From positions 62,001 through 126,000 of the forward strand of contig JAHGAU010000022.1 in the NCBI GenBank assembly GCA_019925105.1: a stretch of 64,000 nucleotides of DNA, in the 5' to 3' direction. Shown here one piece after another: positions 12,226-23,543 of the stretch (within the stretch, counting starts at the first letter, position 1; every line of letters begins with the position of its first letter). The translations under genes were made by a program, and so were the position numbers. The notes beneath the pieces were generated by a model. That model saw only the letters and a list, made by a program, of their open reading frames with translations. It ran no database searches and had not been told where the DNA came from. Origin of the DNA: Niebla homalea. Its lineage: Eukaryota > Ascomycota > Lecanoromycetes > Lecanorales > Ramalinaceae.

Positions 12226-15200
12226 AACGGTATAATATATACGGAATTAATTTAACGGGCTAATTAAAAACAGCCTTTAAACATAAATTTAATTAATTAA
12301 ATAATAAAAAATAAATAGCGGTAACGGATAAAATAAAAAAAAAAGAAACTTTTTATAATCTTAACCTTAAAAGCCGGCTATTTTATATTTTTAATAATAG
12401 CTGGGAAGGTATTAAGTTAGAAAATACTTAACTTTAATAAAAAGTTTATAACTTAAATAAATATAAATAAAGAAACTTATATAAAAATTAATATATAATA
12501 TATTAATATTTTTAAGAATAATATAATATAATATCTATAATAAAAGAATTAAAGTAATAATATTAATATTTAAGTTTAAAAAAGTTAAAGATATTAATAT
12601 TATAATAATATAAGAATTATTATATAATTTATATATATATTTATTTGTTAACCCGGAAAAAGGGTTTTATTTAATCTTTAAAAGGGATAAAATAATTAAA
12701 ATATATTTCTTTATAAATAAGCGGTTTAATATAAATAATTAAAATATTACTTATTATAATAAAAACCTTTATATATTCTATATTATAAAAAAAGGGGACT
12801 TAAAAGGCGACTTTAATATTTATAACGTATATAACCCGCCGCCGGTTAATAAAAAAGGATTATTTATAATATTATTACTTAAAAAGGTTTTAATTACTTT
12901 AAATAAATATATATTACTTAAAGATTTTAATTTATATTACTATATATAAAATAAAAAAAAGTATATAATAAATTATATTAAATTAGATAATTTATTAATA
13001 ATTACCGTTTAAGTTAATTTTTTATTATTAATATTATAAGGGATTATTATATAAAAAAATTATAAATTTAAAACGATAACTAATTTAACCTTTAATATAA
13101 AAAAGATTATTAACGCGGTTATAATATATAAATTATAAAAAGACTTAAAATATAATTCGGATTATATACCAATATAAATAATTTTAGATTAAACCGTTAA
13201 TATAACCCTATTATTATTAATAAGGAAAATATAGAAAACGGCTAAAATAATAAAGGTTTATATAAAAGCGGAGGAAACAGTAATATAATTTATAGATCTC
13301 CCTTAATTAAATAATAAAAACCGGATTAATTTTTTTATAAAGTAAATAATAAAGGTATTAAATGAAATAATTAATAAAATAATTTTAATAATAAAGCCCT
13401 TTTAAAGAGTTAAAATTTATTAAAATAAAGGGTATATAATCGTAACCGTAAAAATAAAAAAGTTAATAAAGTAAGTTTTTAAATATAAGAATTAAAAAAT
13501 ACTTAATTAATTAAAAACTACTTAAAAAGAAAAAGAAAAAATTATTAAGAAAGTTAAATAAATATACTTTTAATCTATAATATATAACTTAACGGTTTTA
13601 TTTTATAATATTTAAAAGTTAATAAAATATCATAAAGAATAAAATAAAAAATTAAAGTTTATCCTTAAATTCCCGTTTTTTAAGAAATCCGATAATATAC
13701 TAATTAATACCTTTAATGGTAAAATTAAGGCCCTTAAAGGAATATTTTTCCTTTTTCCGTTAAAGGTTAACTTAAACGATATTAATAACGTTATATATTG
13801 TAATCCCATATTAATAAATAAAATAATAATATAAAATATAAGAATTAAAATAATTAATAAATTAAAAAAGGATAAAGCTTTAAGACCGAATAAAATCCTT
13901 AATAGATTCCTATTAATAATAATATTATTATTCAAGAAGATCTTTATTTATTTTTTTTAAATATATTTTAACGTTAATTATTATTTATATAAGTTAAAGA
14001 AAATAAAAATTATTATCCTTAAGAAGTTTATTAAATTAAATTACTTTAAAGTAAAGTCTTATAGATTTATTATACTCCTTTATACGTTAAGGAAAACCTT
14101 AAAAACGGTAATAATAAAGATCCTTAATAATTATATAAAGAATTACGGATTTCTCCCTGATTAATAAATAAAAATAAAAAGAAATTAATTAATAAAAATA
14201 ACTTTTAAAAGATTAATTGACGGCGTATATACAGTATAAAGTTATAAAAAGAAATATATTATAAATCTTCTTTTTCTTAATATTATAAATACGTTTAATA
14301 AAATAAATTATTAAAAATTATTATATAATTTAAGGAAAAAGAAATATTATCCTTTTAATTAAATAAATGAAAAGTTTCTTAAGTAATTAAGTTACGTTAA
14401 TTAACCTAGAATAAAAGATAAGTTTAATAAAGCCCGTTATAATAAGGATTCCTTAAAGATTATTTATTTCTTTTATATTATTTTTATTTTTTAATAATTT
14501 ATTAATTAAGGAGCTTATTAAGTTAAAATAAAAGGTTTAAGTTAAAGGCTTTATTAATAACGTTTATTTTTTAACTTATAATACCTTTATATATATAAAT
14601 TATTTAAAATTAAAATAAATTTATAAAGTCTATTTTTAATAAACGAAAACTTATAAAGCTTAATTTACGTTATATAAGTATAAGTTTATTTATATAATTA
14701 AGAGCCTAAAGCTATACGATATAATAAATATAGTAAACTTAAGTAAAATTATGGTAAAATTAAATATTAATATTAAAATCCTTAATTTTTAAATAAATAA
14801 GAAGTTTAATTAAAAGGATTATATAAGAAAAATTTAAAAAAGATAACTTTATAAAAAAGGAACCTTATTTATTTCCTTATATTAATATAGGGAATTACGT
14901 TATAAAAGGCTTAAATTATTTATTAAGTTATAATAAAGTTAACTATAATATATATTATAATTATTTAATATATACTTAAGGGTACTCCGGGATATAGAAA
15001 GGAGCTTATTTAGATATTATAGAAAGTCCAGAATTAATACTTAAAAATAATTAATAATACTTATAAAGTAACTTTTATCCCGGTATCAAAGTTTAAGGTT
15101 TTTATATTATTAATTAAAATTTTCTTAAATTAAATAATTATTTAAATAAAATTAAAAAGATATATATATTTAATTACGATAATAAAAAACGGACGGATCC

Positions 15201-16398
15201 GTTAAAATTTTAATAAGCCTTAAATTAAAAAAAATAAATTAAAGATATTTATCCCCTTTTTTATTCAGACGAAATAAGAATAAATTAAGAAAAAAGTTAA
15301 TTTTATTACTATCCCGGAAGTTAATTTAAATATATATAAATTCCTGTTAAACGTAAAAAAAACCGAAATTAAAAGGATTTAAAGAGTAAAAACTATAATA
15401 ATCACTTTATAAATTATAGCGAAATAAATTAAGCGTTAACGGAAATACAAAAACTTTATATTTTAAGGTTATTATTATTTAATTTTTAATAATAAAAAAA
15501 TTATTAATAAGTATTTCCGTTATTATAATATTATAAAGAAGGGTAATAATATATTAACGATTTAATTCCGGACGGGTAAAAACAATTTAACTTATTTCTT
15601 ATTTATTATATATACCGGAAATCGGATAAACGCTAAATATAAATATAAATAAAGAAAATAAAATATTATATATATTTTTATTTTTTATCCTTTATTTATG
15701 GAAATTAAATTAAAACTTATTATAAATATTAATATTTATAATTACCGTTAAATATTATTTATAAAATAAGGTATCCGGGTAATTATTAAGTTTATAATAT
15801 TTACCGGATTATTATTATAGTTTAATTTTATTATAAAGATAAATAAAGTTATTAAAGACCTTACGGAAAAAGCCCGTTATTAATTAAAAAAGAAAAAGAG
15901 AAACGGAAATTAATTATATTAATTATATAAACCGGAAAATATCTTTTATAACCGTAAAAATATAATAATAAACGTTTATTAAAAATCTTTAAAAAAGTTA
16001 ACGGTAATAATAATATAGGAAAAATATATATTAAATACGTAAATATTAATAAGGATATTTAAAAACGTTACGTAAAATTAAGGTAATATAGATATATAAA
16101 GGAACGGAAAAGTAACGAACTTAAGGGTAATCTTTATAAGGATATAATCGTAATATTATAGATTTTCTTAGGGAAATTAAAATATAAAAAATATATAAAT
16201 AGATTATTATTCTTTAAACGGCCGTTAATATTTTTTACCTTAAGGGATAAAGGGTAAAAGCTTAATAAATGTTAATTTTTATTTTAACGTTATAAGTATC
16301 AGGTTTTTACGATTATTAATAAGGCTAAAAAGCCGCGTATTAAGTAACGCCGGAATTAATTTAGCTAGATCCGTAGTATAAATCAATCAATCAATCAA
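12226..16398 (+). mobile_element. LINE copy B, 3' segment
   Basis: This continues copy B after the m1 insertion, starting with the second 13-base duplication (12226-12238). It carries the endonuclease block (K-D-F-N-L-Y-Y, about 12918-12940) and the RT block at 14550-14561 (G-F-I-N-N-V-Y-F-L). The 3' block 'taacgccggaattaatttag' leads into the (ATCA)4 tail ending near 16398. Stops are frequent and RIP-like. Confidence 0.87.
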
Positions 16399-16399
16399 T

Positions 16400-16871
16400 A
16401 TTAATTTTTAAATTCGGCTGTTTTAAGGCGATAATAATAATTATAAGGAAACCGGGATAAACGATATTTAACTTTAATAAAAAATTAATAACTTAAAAAA
16501 AAAGTAAACGGGGAAACCTTAATAAAAGTTAATATATAATATATTAGAATTTTTAAGAATAAAATAATAGAGTATATAAAGTAGAAAAATAAAGTAATAT
16601 TATTAATATTTAAATTTAAAAAAGTAAAGAACGTTTATATTATAATAATATAAAAATAACTATATAGCCCGTATATATATTCTTTAATTAACTTAAGTAA
16701 GGGGTTTTACTTATTATTGAAAAGAAATAAATTAACTTAAACGTATTTCTTTATAAATAAAAGGTTAAATATAAATAGCTAAAACGTTATTTATTATAAT
16801 AAGAATCTATATATACTCCGGATTACGTAAAAAAAGAATACGGAAAATAACTTAAGTATTTATAATATATA
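16400..16871 (+). mobile_element. LINE copy C, first segment
   Basis: Immediately after the tail of B, a further plus-strand copy begins at a point equivalent to about 12375 of copy B. The match is clear around 'gttaatatataatatatta'. It is interrupted at 16871 by a short antisense LINE and resumes at 17236. Its missing 5' part may lie left of B if the B cluster inserted into it. Confidence 0.75.
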
Positions 16872-17235
16872 TTAATTAATTAATTAATTAATATTACGGA
16901 TTTAATTAATTTAATTCCGGCGTTCTTTAATAATCGGTTATTAAGTTTTATTAATAACCGTAAAAGCCTAATATTTATAACGTTAAAATGAAAAACTAAT
17001 ATTTTTTAAATTTTTACTTTTATCTTAAAAAATAAAAAACTTTTATAGCCGTTTAAAAAAATAACAATTTATCCCTATACTTTTTTTAAGAAAACTTATA
17101 ATATTACGATTCAATCCTTTTAAGGGTTACTTTTAAATCTATTATTCTTTCGTCTTTTTACGGGTCGGCCCTATATTATTCCCTAAATAACACCTTTAAG
17201 TACTTTCACCGGTACGTATACTATTATTACCTTAT
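16872..17235 (-). mobile_element. 5'-truncated LINE inside copy C
   Basis: This is a 364-base minus-strand LINE end. It starts with a (TTAA)n tail instead of (TGAT)n, followed by the family 3' block 'taattccggcgttctttaat'. It is flanked by the 11-base duplication tataatatata at 16861-16871 and 17236-17246. 5' truncation of this kind is typical of incomplete target-primed reverse transcription. Confidence 0.8.
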
Positions 17236-17388
17236 TATAATATATATAATCCGCCGTTAATTAAAAGAAGAAAACTTTTAACGATACCGTTATTTAAAAG
17301 TAATATATTTTTACTTAATAAATATATTATATTTAGAGACTTTAATCTTTATTATAATATATAGAATCAGGAGAACCGTATAATTAAT
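17236..17388 (+). mobile_element. LINE copy C, second segment (APE motif)
   Basis: Copy C continues between the short antisense LINE and the hAT-type element. It includes a well-preserved endonuclease block at about 17335-17358 reading R-D-F-N-L-Y-Y-N-I before a stop, equivalent to GDFNLHHxxW. It ends in the octamer taattaat (17381-17388), the left target duplication of the hAT-type element. Confidence 0.8.
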
Positions 17389-17531
17389 TACTTCCTTAAC
17401 CGGTACGGTATAAGACGGGATTTAATTATGGTCTTTTTATACCGGCCGGTATAATATAGAGGTCTTTCCGTTCCTGTACCGTACTTATCCTGACGGTATA
17501 AGAACGGGAAATGCTAAGAAACCGGTATTTA
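17389..17531 (+). repeat. hAT left terminal/subterminal region (L1)
   Basis: This terminal inverted region of about 140 bases is the reverse complement of 18961-19098 with roughly four-fifths identity by eye. It more loosely matches 24575-24722. The inner edge carries the motif read in reverse as 'ggtttcttagcatttcccg', which is shared by all four hAT-type ends in this insertion. Confidence 0.7.
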
Positions 17532-17629
17532 TTATTAATATATTAATAAGTACGATTCAATTAATTATTTAGTACTTATAAGTTAAGTATTATTATTCAA
17601 TAATTTAAGGTTATACCGTATTTATTATT

Positions 17630-17815
17630 ATGCTTATTAATATACTTATTAATATCTATATTATTATACTTATTATTATACTTATTATTATACTTATTAT
17701 TATACTTATTATTATACTTACTATTATACTTATTATTATACTTATTATTATACTTATTATTATACTTATTATTATACTTATTATTATACTTATTATTATA
17801 CTTATTATTATGTTC
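17630..17815 (+). repeat. 12-bp AT microsatellite (cttattattata)n
   Basis: This is a tandem array of about 14 near-identical 12-base units with one variant unit (cttactattata). It creates an Ile/Leu-only open frame that is not a gene. It lies between hAT end L1 and the nested GC-rich element. Confidence 0.9.
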
Positions 17816-18162
17816 CTTTCGAATTATAATATAACGTTAATAAAAAAGCCGTTTTATATTACCGCGTATTAATTATTATATTTATTATTATGCTTATTTT
17901 AATCGTAATTCAATATTATTTAAGAAGCCGCCCTTCTTATAACTTAACTACTTATATTTAAGTTAATGATAATTAATTCTTCAATTAGGATAACTATTAA
18001 ATAAATAAAATATTAAATACTTTTAATAATAACTTAATATATCCTTCAGTTAAAATATTAAACTTATTAATTATTAAATTCAAATATATTCTTAATTAAC
18101 TATAAATCCTTTTATATAATAATAATGCGTTTTATATAAATATTAATTAAATTAATTACTTT

Positions 18163-18310
18163 TACTCCGGGAAGCGGGACGGGACATATCTTATGGGATA
18201 GGGATGGGATAAAGACGGGATAGGGATGGGACGGGATAAGGTGAATAGAATCCCATCCCGTATTAATACGGGATGGGACGGGATGGGATCGGGATATGCC
18301 AAGATCCCGC
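18163..18310 (+). repeat. hAT-like left end L2 with 28-bp perfect palindrome
   Basis: The first 100 bases match the 125-bp MITE at 28935 (same TACTCCGGGAAGCGGGACGG start and GGGACGGGATAGGG repeats). They then lose its right terminus. A perfect 28-base palindrome follows at 18251-18278, centred on attaat and flanked by cccgt/acggg. The inner edge again carries, in reverse, 'gatcttggcatatcccg'. Confidence 0.75.
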
Positions 18311-18320
18311 CAAGACGCGG

Positions 18321-18576
18321 GGTAATAAGGGTAGAGGTAAGGGTGGTGGTAAGGGTAGAGGTAAGGGTGAGAGTGAGGGTAAGGTTACTAAGGGTGATGA
18401 GGGTGGTGAGGGTGGTGAGGGTGGTGAGGGTGGTGAGGGTGGTGAGGGTGGTAAGGGTGGTGAGGGTAATAAGGGTGGTGAGGGTGGTAGTAAGGGTGCA
18501 GGTGAGGGTGAGAGTGAGGGTGAGAGGGTAAGGGTGCAAATGAGGGTGAAAAAAGGGGGATTATCACAAAGATCAT
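18321..18576 (+). repeat. G-rich minisatellite arm, unit gggtggtga
   Basis: This is a tandem array of 6- to 9-base units (gggtaa, gggtga, gggtggtga). It ends in a unique block 'gggggattatcacaaagatc'. The purine strand has regularly spaced GGG/GG runs with G-quadruplex potential. It forms the left arm of the inverted structure. Confidence 0.9.
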
Positions 18577-18657
18577 CAGAAATGTGGCCCGGAAAGCCGG
18601 AAAACGATAATCCGGTTATCGATTAGCTTATCGATAAACCATCAAAAATTATTTATA
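18577..18657. other. Spacer (loop) between the minisatellite arms
   Basis: This is 81 bases of unique sequence. It contains its own small hairpin 'cgataatccggttatcg' near 18605-18621 and two TATCGAT-type sites. Nothing here looks coding. Confidence 0.6.
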
Positions 18658-18950
18658 ATGATCTTTGTGATAATCCCCCTTTTTCACCCTCATTTGCACC
18701 CTTACCCTCTCACCCTCACCCCCACCCTCACCCCTACCTTCACCACCCTTACCACCCTTACCACCCTCACCACCCTCATCACCCTCACCACACCCAACAC
18801 CCTTATCACCCTCACCACTCTCACCACCCTCATCACCCTCACCACCCTTACCTACACCTTATTACCACCCTCACCTGCATTACCACCTGCACCCTTACCT
18901 GCACCCCTTTTCACCCTTTTAGCCCCTTTTCACCCTTTCAGCCCCTTATC
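18658..18950 (-). repeat. C-rich minisatellite arm, inverted copy
   Basis: This begins with the reverse complement of the left-arm unique block, with a single homopolymer length difference (5 versus 6 A/T). It continues in ccctcacca/cccttacca units with more variation than the left arm, then degenerates to 'ttttcacccttttagcccc'. Confidence 0.88.
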
Positions 18951-18960
18951 TAATCCGCCA

Positions 18961-19098
18961 CCGGTATCTTGGCATTTCCCGGTCCCATACCGCCGGGATA
19001 GGTAAAGTACGGGAACAGGATAGACTTCTATACCGTATTAACCGGTATAGGAAGATTATAATTAAATCCCGTCCGGTACCATACCGGTTAAGGGAGTA
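18961..19098 (-). repeat. hAT right-type end R1
   Basis: Read inward on the minus strand this starts TACTCCCTTAACCGGTATGG. It is inverted relative to 17389-17531. The inner edge 'ccggtatcttggcatttccc' is shared with the other ends. Confidence 0.7.
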
Positions 19099-21399
19099 TT
19101 TATATTAGCTTATATATAATAAGGAAAACATATTTTTTACCTTAATTTATAGTAAGTATTATTATATTAATCGATCTTAAAATTAATACTTTCTATATTA
19201 ATTTCCCGCCTTTATATTATTATTTTATAAATAAAAAACGCGTAATTTAATGAAATAAAATAATTTATATTAAAAGCCGGGAATTCTTTAATCTTAAGGA
19301 TTTTAGTTAAGTAATATTGCTTAATCCTACGTATTAATAAAATAATTACAATTTTAATAAGTAAAACTAAAATCCATTAATAAACGGTATTATTATTAAG
19401 GAAGTATATAATTTAATTACTTTTAGCTTTAATAATTCTATACTTAAGGGTTTTAAACGGATTATTTTTATTATAAATAAATTAACGATACTACCGAAAA
19501 ACTCTTTTATATAATAAATAATAAATATAGAATTCTTATAAAGAAAATAAGGATAATAATTGATATAAAATATTATAAATAAATTTATTTTTATAAAATT
19601 CTTATTAATGCTTCAGATTTTCGTTTAAAAGGTAAATAAGCGATTAAATTTTATAGCGTTTTTTTTTAAAATAATTTAATACTTTTAATAAATTTAAAGA
19701 TTATTATAATTAATTTTAATACTAAATTTTAATAAAATAAATTCTTAATATTACGCTTTATTCTTATATTAATTTTGCTAACTTAATATTTAAGTTATTC
19801 TTTATTTTTAATTAATTAATTAATTCTAACTTATAATATATAGATTATAATTTAAATTTTAAATGTAAAATATTTATACTTAAGTATTTAAATTAACTAT
19901 ATACCCTTTTATATTAATATTATTTTCTTTATATATATAATATAAAAAGAAATATTGAATTCTTAATATTACTTAAATTATAAAAAACAGAATAATAAGG
20001 TTTTTACGTTAAAATTTATAAATAAAGAATTATTCCGCGGCTTCTTATAATATTTTATCCCTTAAGATTAAAATTTAAACGCCTTTTTCTTTATTATTTC
20101 CTGAATAATTTCTTTTATAAACTATATAAATTATATTTTTAATATTAATAAATTTAAGGTTTTTTAATATTAACGGATCTTATGTAATATGCGATTTATT
20201 TTTAATCAATATTCCAATTTTTTTACTTTAAGGTATACTTATACGTTTTTTTAAACTTACGGATAATACGTTACTTTAATATTATCTTTTAAGGGAATTT
20301 TCTTATAATCCCTTAATAAACTTTTTAATTTTTTATCTTAAAAGTCTTATTTTTATAAGCTTACGTTTTAAAGGGTATAATTAAAATAAGGCTATATAAA
20401 TTCGAAAATAATTATTATAAGTTTATTAAATTATTAAAGTAAAAAATTCAGAATTATATTAATTAAAATTAAATTAATAAATTAATATTAAAGTTTACGT
20501 AAAACTATTTTATAATAATAATTTACTTTAATCCCCTTTTATTTCCCTTACGTATAAAGTTAATACGTTCTTAAAATTTATTAAATAAAGAAAAATATAA
20601 AACTTAATTTTAAAAGATTTCCTAGAAAAATAAAATAAAAGATTAATATTTTTTAATAATTAGATAGATCTTTATTAACTATTATTATCCTTAACATATA
20701 AATATTATTAAATGCCTTTTTAATAAATAAATGAATTTTAATCTTATTAATTTTTAAAATATTTATTTATTTATTTCTTATTTAAACTTTATAAAATACT
20801 TATTATATCTTTTAATATATTTAATAATATTGCTTTAATATTTATAAATCCTTTTATAATTAATAAGTAAAAACCGGTATTAAAGCGAATAAATTAATAC
20901 TATATTTATAAAAAAACGATTTAAAAAGATTTCTTTATATAATAATAAACTATTCCTTAAGTTATACCATATCTTAATAAATAAATTTTTTAAGGGGCCG
21001 AAAAGAGATTATTAGCTTAATAAAGCTTTAAAGAATGTATATTGCGTTAAGGAGTTTTAAAAGGTACTTATATATAATTTATAAAAAATATAATAAAAAG
21101 CTATAAATACTTTAAAAAGGATAAAACGTTAAGAATTAAATATTATTTAATAAATAAAGCTTATAGGAAGATAAATAAAGGAAGAAATTTAAAATAACTT
21201 TTAATTGAGATTAATATAATTAAATAAGTATTTTATTTTCCTTTTAATTCCGATAAATATAAAAATAATTATAAATATATAATTAATATATATTTTAATA
21301 TTTAGTTAATTAGTGAGTTAAGCTTTTACTTAATAATAGAGTCTTAATGTGGAGTAATTTTATAAAGTAATTACGGCGATAAGTAATTAAAATAGACTT

Positions 21400-22400
21400 A
21401 CCTTTTATTATCGTAAATAATAATAAAACTTATTATTTATTTTATTATTTTAACTTTAATATATTAATATTCTCCGTAACAATTATAAAGAATTATATTA
21501 TAAAATGCTTAAAGGAAATCGTTAACTTAACTTACTTAAATATCTCCCGGATAATAAAATTAAAATCTTATTAATAATAGATTATTAACTTATTAATAAT
21601 AAATAACTATATATAAGGATTATAACTTATTAAATTAACCTTAATTAAGATTATTATAATATTTTAATCGGCTTTAAATACGTTAAAAATACTTATAATA
21701 ATAAATAGCTTGCGTCCGTTATAAATAAAATAATTATAAAACATAACTTAAAGGATCGTATTATAGCCGTTACGATTAATAATATAAATGATAATAATAC
21801 TATAATAATTTTTTACGTTAAGAGGTTAATTTACGGTAAAAAACTCTTATAAACGTTATTAAAAGAGAAATATCGGTATTAAAATAAACTTTAATATAAT
21901 ATAAAATAAAGCATTTATTATACTTAATATATATTATTTAACTTTTACTTAAAGCCTTTTTAATTTACTTTAAAGTTAATCCTTAAAATATTAATATTAA
22001 TATCGATAAGATTATCAACTTAAAGTTAAGGAAATAATAAATAAAGGCATGAATATTCTTAAAATATTAATAAAAGTAAAATCGATTTATAAAAATTATT
22101 ATATTAATTTAACATAATTTAAATTCAGAAAACGGTAATATATATAAATATAAGTAATAAACGTAAAAAAGCTTTTATTTAAATTTAATAAAGAAAACTG
22201 AATACTTAAATATCTATAGTACCCTTAATAAAAACTATAAGCAAAAAGTATAATAAAATATTATTGAAGCTTTTCTAAGACGTAAATACTTATTAAGATT
22301 TATCCTTCTATATAATAATTCGCGTTTTATTATTCCGTAAAAATATTAATTAATTCTTTAAAGAAAATAAAAAGATTAATCAAGTTTTAAAGCTTATTAA
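21400..22400 (+). pseudogene. hAT-family transposase relic
   Basis: At 21754-21807 the plus strand reads DRIIAVTINNINDNNTII. This fits the conserved hAT transposase block (D-K/R-I-x-A-x-T-x-D-N-A-x-N-N-x-T), with D-to-N and A-to-I as RIP changes. The second catalytic Asp would be the first N of the NN pair. Flanking sequence is too mutated to place the BED finger or the C-terminal dimerisation region. The range given is a guess around this anchor. Position inside an element with 8-bp duplications and hAT-like ends supports the assignment. Confidence 0.5.
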
Positions 22401-23475
22401 GTTAAAATAAAGTTATATAAAAAATTTAATAAAGCTTACTTAACTATTTTATTAAGTTATTAAATTAATAAGTATTATTAAAACGTTAATAATTTATTCA
22501 ATTTTTAACGTTTTTAATAAGCTCTTTAATTATATTAAAAAATAAAAAAATCGTTTATACCGTAAATAAGTTTACTAGAAGGAAAAGCTTATATAAAGTT
22601 TAAAAAACACATATATTAAAATATTTAAATACTATAGTAAAACGTAAAACTCTATTAATAACCTATATAAATAAGTAATACTCTTATACCCTTTAAGTAC
22701 CGATAAAATCTTTAAGATTAATAATTAATATATTAAGTAAAATAAAACATTTTAAACTAATATTTATTAAAACGCGTTTCGGGAAACTTTTAATACGTAT
22801 TAAATAACCCTTAAGGGGCGAGCGCGGCGAAATGGCATTTTTGCGTATAAAAGATAAACTATAGAATAATTAAATATTTCAAAAATAAGGGATAATTTCA
22901 TTAAGAGCCTTTAAACCTTATTTAATAAATTATAAGTTTAAAATAAATAAAGTAGTGATAAATATCCGATAATTCATTAATACCTATAATTAACTTTAAA
23001 TAAACTTAATTATTATATAAGGCTAATAAAAAAAAAGGTTATAAGGATTTAATATTAAAAAATTAAAATTAAGATTAAATAAAGTTAATCCGAAAAGTTA
23101 TATAATAAAGTACTTAAGGCGAAGTTCCAGCGTTAAGAGAATTAAAGTTATATAATTAAGGCTATATTCCTTTAATTAAGCTTAATATTATTATTAAATT
23201 TTACCGCGGACTATAACGTTAAAAAGTAAAGGATTTTTAACGAAGATAATAAATTAAAGATTTAAGGTAATTATTAATTTTAATCGGGTTAATATAAAGA
23301 TTTAATTGTAATATTAAGGTAAATAATTACGGGGGAGAGGTTTTTATTTAAATCGGGTTAATATCTAGGGTAAGTTAGGGTTAAATTAGTTAATTAAGAT
23401 TTCCTTTTTTTTAAAAATTAAATCGATAAGTTTAAAATAAGTATAAATATTAAAATAACTATAGCTTAACCACTA

Positions 23476-23543
23476 ACATTATAGAACGCCGAAATTAACT
23501 TAAAAGTAGCTAAACTCGTATATAGACAAATCAATCAATCAAT
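23476..23543 (+). mobile_element. Diverged LINE 3' end with (ATCA)n tail
   Basis: 'atagaacgccgaaattaact' followed by a short linker and (aatc)3 resembles the family 3' block and tail, but differs more than any other copy. The body upstream does not align by eye with the main LINE, so it may be a truncated copy of a related subfamily. Confidence 0.45.

Larger units (their letters stand above)
18163..19098. mobile_element. Foldback-like GC-rich element nested in the hAT transposon
   Basis: The element starts TACTCCGGGAAGCGGGACGG and ends with the reverse complement of TACTCCCTTAACCGG. Inside the ends lie a G-rich minisatellite arm (about 18321-18576), an 81-base spacer (18577-18657) and the inverted C-rich arm (18658 to about 18950). 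The arms are practically identical for the 60 bases next to the spacer. The flanking octamers attacttt and tttatatt match only loosely, so target duplication is not proven. CA and TG are abundant, so it escaped RIP or arrived after it. The open frames in it on both strands (up to 125 codons) are low-complexity by-products. Confidence 0.6.

Noticed and set aside
13630..13935. Minus-strand 101-codon frame
   Set aside because: It lies antisense to the RT region of LINE B and has AT-driven Ile/Leu/Asn composition.
1..16400. Regularly spaced short repeats suggesting an array such as CRISPR or rDNA
   Set aside because: The recurrence is due to multiple LINE copies in both orientations; there is no fixed repeat-spacer period and no rRNA-like sequence.
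16857..17246. Long inverted AT repeats around 16860 and 17240 suggesting a MITE
   Set aside because: They are the 11-base target duplication plus the TTAA tail of a truncated LINE, in direct rather than inverted orientation.
17630..17872. 80-codon Ile/Leu frame
   Set aside because: It is the 12-base microsatellite translated.
18162..18626. Open frames up to 125 codons on both strands in the GC-rich repeats
   Set aside because: They are periodic readings (GEGGEGG, VRVVRVV, TLTTLTT, HPHHPHH) of the same 9-base minisatellite in several frames at once. No domain, start context or non-repeat flank supports a gene.
18658..19005. 115-codon Thr/Leu-rich frame on the plus strand
   Set aside because: It is the C-rich minisatellite arm read in frame and runs into the hAT end R1. 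Not protein-like.
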